A DNA stretch of 6,029 nt, from assembly GCA_018260375.1 (NCBI GenBank), contig JAGLBF010000132.1:1-6029 (forward strand), read 5' to 3'. The notes under the pieces are model-generated. The model was not told the DNA's origin and searched no databases. It saw only the letters and a list, made by a program, of their open reading frames with translations. The stretch is from Deinococcus sp. (GTDB taxonomy: Bacteria > Deinococcota > Deinococci > Deinococcales > Deinococcaceae). A program made the position numbers and the translations under genes. Positions 1 to 5,313 of this stretch are shown in pieces; the stretch's first letter is position 1, and every line of letters starts with the position of its first letter.

Positions 1-106
1 GTATAAGCAGTAACCCGCGTCCAGCGGCGGCGGGGCCAGGCCAAGACTGGGGAGAATGAGGTCAATGTGATGTGCCCCTGCGCCTCAGGGTTTATGATGG
101 AACACT
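1..106. other. short upstream region, possibly the tail of a neighbouring gene
   Basis: No gene can be assigned with confidence. One plus-strand frame is open from the window edge to a TGA at 57-59 and reads ISSNPRPAAAGPGQDWGE, which could be the end of an upstream gene. One minus-strand frame is also open toward the left edge from about position 80 but has no standard start codon. The piece is too short to choose between them. The right part (about 60-106) holds the promoter of the phosphoesterase gene. Confidence 0.2.
93..98 (+). promoter_or_regulatory. -10 box (TATGAT) of the phosphoesterase-holB unit
   Basis: TATGAT matches the TANNNT pattern and lies 8 nt before the ATG at 107. There is no purine-rich Shine-Dalgarno sequence between them, so the transcript would begin at or within a couple of bases of the start codon. 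No convincing -35 box is seen at the usual distance. Start-proximal -10 boxes are known to be frequent in Deinococcus. Confidence 0.5.
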
Positions 107-868
107 ATGCGGCTGCTGTTGCTCTCTGATATTCACGCCAACCAGGCCGCGCTACAGGCGGTGCTTGAGCACGCCCAGGACAAGCCTGTTGACCAGGTGG
201 TGAGCCTGGGTGACGTGCTGGGCTACGGCCCCAATCCCCGCGAGGTGCTTGCCACCCTGCGCGGGCTTAACCCTGCTTATGGTACGCGCTTTTTGCTGGG
301 CAACCATGACGCGCTGGCGCTGCGGCTGGCGAGCGGCGAGGCCCCTGACGAGGGCCTGGTCAGCGAGGTGCTCCGCTGGCAACTGACGCAGCTTGACCCC
401 GCTGACCTGGCCTGGGTCGCCACCTGGCAAGACGGCGCCGAAGACAGCCAACTGGGTATCCGCTACCGCCACGGCTCACCCACCAGTCTGGACACCTACA
501 CCGACTCGCTGACTGCCGCCCGCGACGCATTTCAAGAGTGGCTGGGGCGCATTGCTTTTGTGGGCCATACCCATCTGCCGTCTGTGTACGCCACCCTCAA
601 CGCTCCGGTAGGCGAGTGGGTTAAGCACCAGTCTTTTGAGCAGGGCGGCAACTATTTGGCCCCGCCCAGTGCCCGTGTGATCCTCAACCCTGGATCGGTG
701 GGCCAACCCCGCGACGGCAACCCGCAGGCCAGCTACGCCACCTTTGACACCGCTCGCAACCAGATGCGCGTGTACCGCGTGCCGTATGACATCGCCCGCA
801 CCCAGCAAGACATCACGCAGGCGGGGCTGCCTGACGTGATGGGCACACGCCTGAGCCTGGGGCGCTAG
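107..868 (+). CDS. metallophosphoesterase, calcineurin-like (YfcE/MJ0936-type)
   Basis: This 253-residue cytosolic protein belongs to the two-metal calcineurin-like phosphoesterase superfamily. The metal-binding blocks appear in the expected order: DIH (D8, H10), GDVLGYGPNP (G35, D36 onward), GNHD (residues 65-68), a histidine at 122 in RHGSP, and GHTH (153-156). The C-terminal signature NPGSVGQPRDGNP (194 onward) with a following SYATFD strand is typical of the small bacterial YfcE/MJ0936-like phosphodiesterases. Length fits the family and there is no signal peptide or membrane segment. The natural substrate cannot be read from sequence; relatives cleave phosphodiesters such as bis-pNPP or cyclic nucleotides. 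The ATG at 107 is chosen because the DIH strand starts immediately after it and a -10 box precedes it. The holB gene begins 4 bp after its stop, so the two are probably co-transcribed. Confidence 0.9.
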   Translation: MRLLLLSDIHANQAALQAVLEHAQDKPVDQVVSLGDVLGYGPNPREVLATLRGLNPAYGTRFLLGNHDALALRLASGEAPDEGLVSEVLRWQLTQLDPADLAWVATWQDGAEDSQLGIRYRHGSPTSLDTYTDSLTAARDAFQEWLGRIAFVGHTHLPSVYATLNAPVGEWVKHQSFEQGGNYLAPPSARVILNPGSVGQPRDGNPQASYATFDTARNQMRVYRVPYDIARTQQDITQAGLPDVMGTRLSLGR

Positions 869-872
869 CCGC

Positions 873-1823
873 GTGAGTCTGCCGCCTTCAATGACACATT
901 TAGCCCCGAGCCACCAGCAGCTACTGGCACACCTGGCGGTCAAACAGGGCAATGCCTGGGTACTCAGCGGGCCTGCGCGGGTGGGCAAACGGCAACTGGC
1001 TATGCAGGTAGCAGCGCTGCACAACTGCGCTCACCTTACACCCGGCTCGGTACCCTGCGGCGTGTGTCCGTCTTGCCGCGCACTGCTGGCTGGACATCAC
1101 CCCGACGTGCTGCTGCTCGCCCCACCCGTACAGACGGCCAAAGGCAAAGCGTCGCGTCGCAAGGTGATTCCGGTGAGCGCCGTCGTCGCCTCGCGTGATG
1201 ATGGGCATGACTATGAGCAGCACGTCTACGAGTTTCTGGAGGTGCGTCCCACCTACCGCCGCCGCGTGGTGGTGGTTGACGGGGCCGAGTACCTCAACGA
1301 ACAAGCCGCCAACGCCCTGCTCAAACTGGTAGAGCAACCGCCCCACGGCGCACTGTTTTTGTTTTTGACCGAAGACGTGCGGGCCATGATCCCCACGTTG
1401 GTCAGTCGGTCAGGGCGCTTGCAAGTGCCGCCTATCACCGACGGCGAGTGGCTGGCCCAAAGCGAACAGCAGGGCCACAGCGCTACGTCTGAACTCCTCC
1501 ACTTTGCCGCCGGGCGCGCAGGACTACTTGAGCAGCTCGGCAACATCCAGAGCGCTTTACAAGACGCCCGCACCCTGACCCACACCGCCCAGCAAGGCTT
1601 GTGGCCTGCACTACAAGCAGCCCAGGCGCTCGAGCCGACCTTTGACCCCGCCCTGCACCCTGAAGCCCTGCGCTTTGTGTGGCAGCAAGAGCTCAGCCTA
1701 GCGGCCCGTACAGAGGCCGACCGCGCCCTAGAAGCCTTGCAAGAAGCCCTAGAAGCCTATGCCAACCCTGCACTGAGCTTTCAGGTGTTTGTCCTCAATC
1801 TGCGACAGATTTTAGGCGCTTAA
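873..1823 (+). CDS. holB: DNA polymerase III delta' subunit (clamp-loader AAA+ protein)
   Basis: This 316-residue AAA+ protein is a clamp-loader subunit that helps open the beta sliding clamp and load it on primed DNA. The Walker A region reads GPARVGKR (33-40), where the usual Ser/Thr after Lys is Arg, so ATP binding is doubtful, as is common in delta'. C52, C62, C65 and C68 form the zinc site usual in delta' and gamma/tau. The sensor/Walker B block is VVVVDGAEYLNEQAANALLK (132-151) followed by LVEQPP. The SRC motif is changed to SRS (178-180), but the arginine finger R179 is kept. A helical C-terminal part follows. The GTG at 873 is taken as start because it sits 4 bp after the upstream stop with GGGG about 10 nt before it; an in-frame ATG at 891 is an alternative. 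RuvB and DnaX are less likely because of the short length and degenerate P-loop. Confidence 0.85.
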   Translation: MSLPPSMTHLAPSHQQLLAHLAVKQGNAWVLSGPARVGKRQLAMQVAALHNCAHLTPGSVPCGVCPSCRALLAGHHPDVLLLAPPVQTAKGKASRRKVIPVSAVVASRDDGHDYEQHVYEFLEVRPTYRRRVVVVDGAEYLNEQAANALLKLVEQPPHGALFLFLTEDVRAMIPTLVSRSGRLQVPPITDGEWLAQSEQQGHSATSELLHFAAGRAGLLEQLGNIQSALQDARTLTHTAQQGLWPALQAAQALEPTFDPALHPEALRFVWQQELSLAARTEADRALEALQEALEAYANPALSFQVFVLNLRQILGA

Positions 1824-1862
1824 CTTATACGGTGGGGTGTGAGTGAGAAAAGATACGGGTTC

Positions 1863-2777
1863 CTATAACGCGGCTACCGCTTGTTGCAAGACCTCTGCGC
1901 TGCGCTGCAGGGCTTGGTGCTCCTCAGAGGTGAGGTCGGGCATCACCGTATCCACCACGCCACGCGCGTCTACAATGCGCGGCAGGCTCAGACACACGCC
2001 ACCAAACTCAGGAGTCGGTGCGCTGACAGTCAGCACAGCTTGACGGTTGCCCAGAATACGCTCGGTAATGCGGGCTAGCGCCGCTGCAATGCCGTAATAG
2101 GTTGCCCGCTTGCCCTGAATGATGCTCGCCGCCGCACCGCGCGTACCTTGTTCTATCTCAGCACGTATAGCGGCTGTCCAGGGCAGACGCCGGGCTTCCA
2201 TAAATTCGTCAATCGGCAAGCCCGCCACGCTCACGGTGCTCCAGGCAATCACTTCGCTGTCGCCGTGCTCACCCAGCACATACCCGTGTACATGGGTGGG
2301 GTCTACCTGGGCGTGTTGTCCGATAAGGTAGCGCAGTCTGGCGCTGTCAAGCACCGTACCCGAACCCAAGACCGCGTGCTCAGGGGCCAGTTGTATCACC
2401 AGTTGCGTCAGCACGTCCACAGGGTTGCTGGCAATCAGCAGCACCGCACCGGGCGCGGCTTGAGCCACTTGCGGAATCAGCTCGCGGAAGATAGCGGCGT
2501 TTTTGCCCAGCAAGTCTAGGCGGGTTTCTTCAGGCTGCTGATTGGCCCCTGCGGTGATAATCACCACTTGAGAGCCTTCTAGCGCGGCTGCGTCGCCCGC
2601 ATTGATCCGCAGGCCGTGGCTCACGGGCGCGGCGTGGCCCACGTCCTCGGCTTCGGCCTGAGCACGCTTGGTGTCTTTGTCTACCAGCACTAACTCGCTG
2701 CAAGACCCGCGCAAGGTCAGCGCATACGCGGTGGTCGCTCCCACAAAACCTGTACCAACAATGCCTACTTTGGTCAT
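1863..2777 (-). CDS. ldh: L-lactate dehydrogenase (NAD-dependent)
   Basis: This enzyme interconverts pyruvate and L-lactate with NADH/NAD in the cytosol. The 304-residue length and sequence closely resemble the known Deinococcus enzyme. The Rossmann loop GTGFVG spans 8-13 and D33 is placed to bind the adenosine ribose of NAD. Q80 in GANQQPEETR corresponds to Gln102 of the standard LDH numbering and marks lactate rather than malate specificity (malate enzymes carry Arg there). R86 corresponds to catalytic Arg109, D144 to Asp168, R147 to substrate-binding Arg171, and H171 in LGEHGDSE to catalytic His195. The ATG start has a strong Shine-Dalgarno sequence, unlike the other single genes here. The gene stands alone and converges with holB across a 39-bp gap in which I see no clear terminator. 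Confidence 0.96.
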   Translation of the reverse strand: MTKVGIVGTGFVGATTAYALTLRGSCSELVLVDKDTKRAQAEAEDVGHAAPVSHGLRINAGDAAALEGSQVVIITAGANQQPEETRLDLLGKNAAIFRELIPQVAQAAPGAVLLIASNPVDVLTQLVIQLAPEHAVLGSGTVLDSARLRYLIGQHAQVDPTHVHGYVLGEHGDSEVIAWSTVSVAGLPIDEFMEARRLPWTAAIRAEIEQGTRGAAASIIQGKRATYYGIAAALARITERILGNRQAVLTVSAPTPEFGGVCLSLPRIVDARGVVDTVMPDLTSEEHQALQRSAEVLQQAVAAL

Positions 2778-2783
2778 CCGTCT

Positions 2784-2792
2784 ACCTCCCTT
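2784..2792 (-). promoter_or_regulatory. ribosome binding site of ldh
   Basis: On the minus strand the sequence AAGGGAGGT lies 6 nt before the ldh ATG. It is a near-perfect Shine-Dalgarno match and fixes the start codon. It implies a leadered transcript, in contrast to trpF, ilvE and the peroxiredoxin. Confidence 0.85.
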
Positions 2793-2849
2793 AAGGTTTC
2801 TGTCAATCGCTCTTCGGAGACTAACACCATTTGTTCAGCCTGATGTCTG

Positions 2850-2991
2850 CTCATACGGACTGCCGCTAAATTCCACCACAGTCGGGAAGACACCGCCTGC
2901 GGCTCCATACCGCGAAACCCGTATGCTGTTCCCACTCGCGTCCGCTCGGATTGATTCAGAACTGCACTGAATCAATCGGAATCCGTATCAG
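2850..2991. repeat. Deinococcus-type dispersed palindromic repeat, full copy
   Basis: The element is bounded by imperfect inverted ends, CTCATACGGA at 2850-2859 and TCCGTATCAG at 2982-2991 (9 of 10 complementary). Inside, CATACGG (2852-2858) faces CCGTATG (2919-2925), and an 11-bp perfect stem GATTGATTCAG / CTGAATCAATC occupies 2949-2959 and 2967-2977 around a 7-nt loop. The 19-mer at 2970-2988 recurs exactly in inverse orientation at 5991-6009, which shows that it is a repeat. Small non-coding repeats with this kind of core are known from Deinococcus genomes; family membership is from memory. It encodes no transposase and could be a MITE-like or REP-like element. Confidence 0.65.
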
Positions 2992-3063
2992 TTGCGGCGG
3001 GTTTCCTACCTGGCTGTATGGCTCAACCCTACTGATATCACCCTGTGGACACCAGGCCTTCAT
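2956..3063 (-). CDS. possible 35-residue peptide, unrecognised
   Basis: An ATG at 3063 (minus strand) is preceded 4 nt upstream by a perfect AGGAGG at 3068-3073 and opens a 35-codon frame ending in TGA at 2956-2958. The peptide begins MKAWCPQGDIS and ends LIRIPIDSVQF. It shows no signal peptide, membrane segment or domain that I recognise. Its last third is read out of the dispersed repeat (2956-2991), which argues that the frame may be accidental or that the repeat inserted into and replaced the end of an older gene. The good ribosome binding site is the only strong argument for expression. It points toward ldh, about 180 bp upstream of it. Confidence 0.2.
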   Translation of the reverse strand: MKAWCPQGDISRVEPYSQVGNPPQLIRIPIDSVQF

Positions 3064-3086
3064 CTTGCCTCCTGGCCCCGCCGCAA
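2992..3086. repeat. 95-bp region closed by 10-bp perfect inverted arms
   Basis: TTGCGGCGGG at 2992-3001 and CCCGCCGCAA at 3077-3086 are perfectly complementary. Inside, read on the minus strand, the CCTGG complementary to 3052-3056 can pair either with CCAGG from 3071-3075 or with CCAGG from 3009-3013, giving two exclusive folds; the first would enclose the AGGAGG of the small ORF. An 8-bp palindrome TGATATCA also lies within. The element directly abuts the dispersed repeat. It could be a structured RNA, a second non-autonomous repeat or part of a larger composite element; I do not recognise it as a named RNA family. Confidence 0.45.
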
Positions 3087-3118
3087 TGTTTCACAGCTAC
3101 TCACCCCCTTCTTTCCAC

Positions 3119-3124
3119 TACTAT
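3119..3124 (+). promoter_or_regulatory. possible -10 box (TACTAT) of trpF
   Basis: TACTAT fits TANNNT and lies 9 nt before the trpF ATG, with no Shine-Dalgarno sequence in between. A very short or absent leader is implied. No -35 box is seen at the normal spacing, so this is a weak call. Confidence 0.35.
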
Positions 3125-3133
3125 GCCTAGCAG

Positions 3134-3787
3134 ATGTCTGGTATCAGGGTCAAAATCTGCGGCACCACCACCCCCCAAGACGGCCTACTGGCAGCCCAGG
3201 CCGGCGCAGACGCGCTCGGGCTTATCTTTGCCCCTGGCAGCAAGCGCCAGATTACGCCGCCACAAGCCCGCAACATTGCGCTGAGCGTCGGCCCCACAGT
3301 GGCCCGCGTGGGCGTCTTCATGCACCAGGGACTAGACGAAATACTGCGCGTGGCAGACGCCGCTAGGCTCAGCAGCGTGCAGCTTCACGGGGCGCAGTCG
3401 CAGCGGGGAGCGCAGACCATCGCCCAGTATTACCCGGTTTTGCTGGCACTGAGTGTCCATGACCTGAATGCCCGTAACCTGAGCAACACGGATCTGCCCC
3501 TGCCCAGCGCGGCCCTCACCTGGCTGATAGACGCGCCGCAACCTGGCAGCGGTCAGCCTATAGACTGGGCGGCCCTGGCTCCACATTTTCCCGCAGGCGC
3601 TTGGCTAGCAGGCGGTCTGGGGCCTGAAAACGTAGCGCAGGCCATCACCACCTTGCGACCCGCTGGTGTAGATGCCGTCACCCGCTTGGAATGTCAGCCT
3701 GGTGTCAAAGACCCCGCGCTGGTGAGGGCCTTTGTCCGCACCGCGCACCAGGCCGCCCAGGTGTTTACCCAAAGTTATCCACAGTGA
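3134..3787 (+). CDS. trpF: phosphoribosylanthranilate isomerase
   Basis: TrpF converts N-(5-phosphoribosyl)anthranilate to the carboxyphenylamino-deoxyribulose phosphate, the third step of tryptophan synthesis. The 217-residue length fits the single-domain (beta/alpha)8 family. VKICGTT carries the catalytic Cys9, and LID (131-133) in the LID...PGSG block carries the catalytic Asp133. QLHG (83-86) and LAGGLGPENV (158-167) are conserved barrel motifs, the latter part of the phosphate site. The usual VSSGVE...PGVKD segment reads AVTRLECQPGVKD (181-193): PGVKD is intact but the Ser-Ser-Gly is replaced. The gene is not beside other trp genes. Its final codons lie inside a DnaA box, and its stop falls in the loop of an inverted repeat that could terminate transcription. 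The ATG at 3134 puts KICG at the expected residues 7-10. It resembles no other TIM barrel better. Confidence 0.93.
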   Translation: MSGIRVKICGTTTPQDGLLAAQAGADALGLIFAPGSKRQITPPQARNIALSVGPTVARVGVFMHQGLDEILRVADAARLSSVQLHGAQSQRGAQTIAQYYPVLLALSVHDLNARNLSNTDLPLPSAALTWLIDAPQPGSGQPIDWAALAPHFPAGAWLAGGLGPENVAQAITTLRPAGVDAVTRLECQPGVKDPALVRAFVRTAHQAAQVFTQSYPQ

Positions 3788-3812
3788 AACGTAGCCCTGT
3801 GGATAACTTTTT
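3771..3812 (+). terminator. hairpin at the trpF end made of two opposed DnaA boxes
   Basis: A 14-bp perfect inverted repeat pairs AAAGTTATCCACAG (3771-3784) with CTGTGGATAACTTT (3797-3810) around a 12-nt loop containing the trpF stop codon. The right arm runs into five T residues (3808-3812), as in an intrinsic terminator, although the stem is not GC-rich. Both arms also hold a perfect DnaA box: 3775-3783 on plus and 3798-3806 on minus. Either or both roles are possible. Confidence 0.45.
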
Positions 3813-3951
3813 GGCGCGGCTTTGACAAGGGGTAAGCCCATTTTTATGCCCCTACACAAGTAAAAGTGCCCTTTTATAGTGCCACCTCAAAAGGCAGCGT
3901 CAGGTGTCAAACCAAGTTATCCACAGAGTTATCCACAGGGGGTGTGGATAA
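3775..3951. promoter_or_regulatory. cluster of five perfect DnaA boxes (origin-like or DnaA-titrating site)
   Basis: The exact 9-mer TTATCCACA occurs on the plus strand at 3775-3783, 3917-3925 and 3929-3937, and on the minus strand at 3798-3806 and 3943-3951. I noticed no other exact copies in the window. The boxes form a left opposed pair and a right triplet 110 bp apart. The stretch between them, about 3838-3880, is visibly richer in A and T than the surrounding genes and holds a small palindrome TAAAAG-tgcc-CTTTTA (3861-3876). Such clusters bind the replication initiator DnaA at chromosomal or plasmid origins and at titration or reactivation sites. No dnaA, dnaN, rep or parAB gene lies in the window, so the role is inferred; binding by DnaA is well supported by the motif itself. 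Confidence 0.75.
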
Positions 3952-3957
3952 CTCTGT
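3923..3957. repeat. 15-bp perfect inverted repeat formed by the inner two DnaA boxes
   Basis: ACAGAGTTATCCACA (3923-3937) and TGTGGATAACTCTGT (3943-3957) are perfect complements around a GGGGG spacer. The symmetry runs beyond the 9-bp boxes on the outer side, which suggests either cruciform/hairpin selection or cooperative binding of two facing DnaA molecules. There is no T-run after it, so it is not a terminator. Confidence 0.7.
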
Positions 3958-4226
3958 AGAAAACACAGGTCAATTTGCGTCAGCCGGAGCTGACAAAATC
4001 ACGGCACAACACTAGGTAAGGTGGTCAAGCTCCGCCACATTTGGAGGGCGATAACTAAGTTTGCCAGTTTTAGCGTCTAAGCAGATAAAAGTCAAGGACA
4101 GGTCAGGCAGATAGGGTAAGGTGCTGGCAGCCAGGCCGGAGAAAGGTAGACGCTCAGGGGTAAAAACTCCGTCTCAGCCTGCCAGCATTTCCTTCCAGCA
4201 CTTCTGCGACTTTACGCCCGGCGCGG
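3958..4226. other. non-coding remainder of the trpF-ilvE spacer
   Basis: No ORF of useful length, tRNA or recognised RNA family is visible. It holds a 6-bp palindrome GTCAGC-cgga-GCTGAC at 3979-3994, a 9-bp direct repeat GGTAAGGTG at 4015-4023 and 4115-4123 (exactly 100 bp apart), and the stem described separately at 4122-4187. These may be chance or part of the origin-like locus or of ilvE control. Confidence 0.4.
4122..4187. repeat. nested inverted repeat upstream of ilvE
   Basis: TGCTGGCAG (4122-4130) pairs perfectly with CTGCCAGCA (4179-4187). Within it AGACG (4148-4152) pairs with CGTCT (4170-4174), and GGGT can pair with ACTC over an AAAA loop. The nested design is typical of a structured RNA, but the probable ilvE promoter lies downstream of it, so it would not be in the ilvE transcript. 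It could belong to an unmapped small RNA or be a protein-binding site. Confidence 0.35.
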
Positions 4227-4232
4227 TATCAT
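4227..4232 (+). promoter_or_regulatory. -10 box (TATCAT) of ilvE
   Basis: TATCAT matches five of six TATAAT positions and ends 5 nt before the ilvE ATG. That spacing places transcription start at the A of the ATG or next to it, so ilvE is probably a leaderless mRNA. No good -35 box is seen. Confidence 0.55.
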
Positions 4233-4237
4233 AGGGC

Positions 4238-5290
4238 ATGACCGCCACCATCATTCCAGCCGTACCCGACCCCACCACCCTAGACTGGAACAACCTGGGC
4301 TTTCAGTACCTCAAAACGCCGCTGCGTTACCGCGCCCACTGGCGAAACGGCGCCTGGCAAGCGGGCGAGCTGACCCCCGACGCGCAGGTGCATATCAGCG
4401 AAAGCTCTACAGCGCTGCACTACGGTCAGCAGTGCTTTGAAGGGCTCAAAGCGTACCGCTGCGCCGACGGCAGCATCAACCTCTTTCGGCCTGACCAAAA
4501 CGCCCAGCGTATGGCCCGCAGCGCCGCCCGCTTGCTGATGCCGGCTGTACCCGCCGAAATGTTTATTGACGCGTGCCAGCAGGTAGTCAGGGCCAACCAA
4601 GCCTATTTGCCCCCTTACGGTACCGGCGGCTCACTGTATCTGCGCCCCTTTTTGATCGGGGTGGGTGATACCATCGCCGTCACCAGTGCGCCAGAGTTTA
4701 TCTTTGGGGTGTTTGCTCTGCCTGTGGGGGCCTACTTTAAGGGCGGGCTGACGCCCAGTCACTTTGTGGTATCAGACTATGACCGCGCCGCACCCAACGG
4801 TACAGGAGCAGCCAAAACGGGGGGTAACTATGCTGCCAGCCTGCTGCCCCACCAACAAGCCGCTGAGCGCCACTTTGCCGACTGCATTTACCTTGACCCT
4901 GCCACCCATACCAAAATTGAGGAGGTGGGCGCCGCCAACTTTTTTGCCATCACCCAGGACGGAAAAAAATTTGTCACCCCCAAGTCGTCCAGCATTCTGG
5001 CGAGCATCACCAAGTACTCGCTGCTCACCCTGGCCCGTGAACGCCTAGGCCTAGACACCGAAGAAGGGGATGTGTATATAGACCGCCTGAGCGACTATAG
5101 CGAAGCAGGAGCGTGTGGCACGGCAGCAGTGATTGCGCCTATTGGCAGCATTTTGTACGGCGATACGCTGCACACCTTTGGCACAGGCACAGAAGCTGGC
5201 CCCATCACTGGGCAACTCTATAACGAACTGGTGGGCATACAGTACGGCGAGAAACCCGCCCCCGCCGACTGGATAGTCAAAGTGCAGTGA
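4238..5290 (+). CDS. ilvE: branched-chain amino acid aminotransferase
   Basis: This PLP enzyme transfers the amino group between glutamate and the 2-oxo acids of valine, leucine and isoleucine, the last step of their synthesis and the first of their breakdown. It is a fold-type IV aminotransferase of the longer, eukaryote-like BCAT subgroup; 350 residues fits that subgroup. The PLP lysine is K193 in GAAKTGGNYAAS. E229 in TKIEEVGAANFF is the cofactor-contacting glutamate. Other blocks are HYGQQCFEGLKAYR (61-74), GTGGSLYLRPFLIG (128-141) and SITKYSLLTLARE toward the C-terminal side. D-amino acid transaminase and ADC lyase share the fold but lack this block set. The gene is not near other ilv or leu genes. 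The upstream DnaA-box region could place it under DnaA influence, but nothing in the sequence shows that. The bcp-like gene converges on it. Confidence 0.95.
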   Translation: MTATIIPAVPDPTTLDWNNLGFQYLKTPLRYRAHWRNGAWQAGELTPDAQVHISESSTALHYGQQCFEGLKAYRCADGSINLFRPDQNAQRMARSAARLLMPAVPAEMFIDACQQVVRANQAYLPPYGTGGSLYLRPFLIGVGDTIAVTSAPEFIFGVFALPVGAYFKGGLTPSHFVVSDYDRAAPNGTGAAKTGGNYAASLLPHQQAAERHFADCIYLDPATHTKIEEVGAANFFAITQDGKKFVTPKSSSILASITKYSLLTLARERLGLDTEEGDVYIDRLSDYSEAGACGTAAVIAPIGSILYGDTLHTFGTGTEAGPITGQLYNELVGIQYGEKPAPADWIVKVQ

Positions 5291-5313
5291 TGGATGTCAG
5301 AGAAAAGGTAATT

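Noticed and set aside
1..80. Minus-strand partial gene leaving the left edge
   Set aside because: One frame is open and reads plausibly (LILPSLGLAPPPLD), but no ATG, GTG or TTG starts it after the upstream stop, and an opposite-strand frame is equally open.
152..1024. Minus-strand ORFs opposite the phosphoesterase and the start of holB
   Set aside because: They are antisense to genes with clear family motifs, show no recognisable domains and read as low-quality translations of GC-rich codons.
1843..2519. Plus-strand ORFs opposite ldh
   Set aside because: All are antisense to an unambiguous lactate dehydrogenase and contain no motif; their openness comes from the codon bias of ldh.
2668..3366. 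Plus-strand ORFs across the ldh-trpF gap (starting near 2668, 2992 and 3045)
   Set aside because: They run through repeats and into trpF in another frame, with no ribosome binding site and no family similarity.
3822..3850. Promoter from TTGACA (3822-3827) with TATGCC at 17 bp
   Set aside because: The -35 match is perfect, but the -10 lacks the essential final T and no gene follows; a second candidate TATAGT at 3875-3880 has only a weak -35.
3775..3951. CRISPR or iteron array
   Set aside because: The repeated 9-mers are on both strands, unevenly spaced and match the DnaA box exactly; there are no regular spacers, cas genes or rep gene.
4051..4060. Sixth DnaA box at GCGATAACT
   Set aside because: It has three mismatches to the 9-mer, including the usually conserved TGTGG side, so it does not qualify.
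3958..4237. T-box, attenuator or riboswitch controlling ilvE
   Set aside because: No leader peptide rich in Ile/Leu/Val codons, no T-box motif and no terminator stem with T-run; the -10 box next to the ATG leaves no room for a leader.
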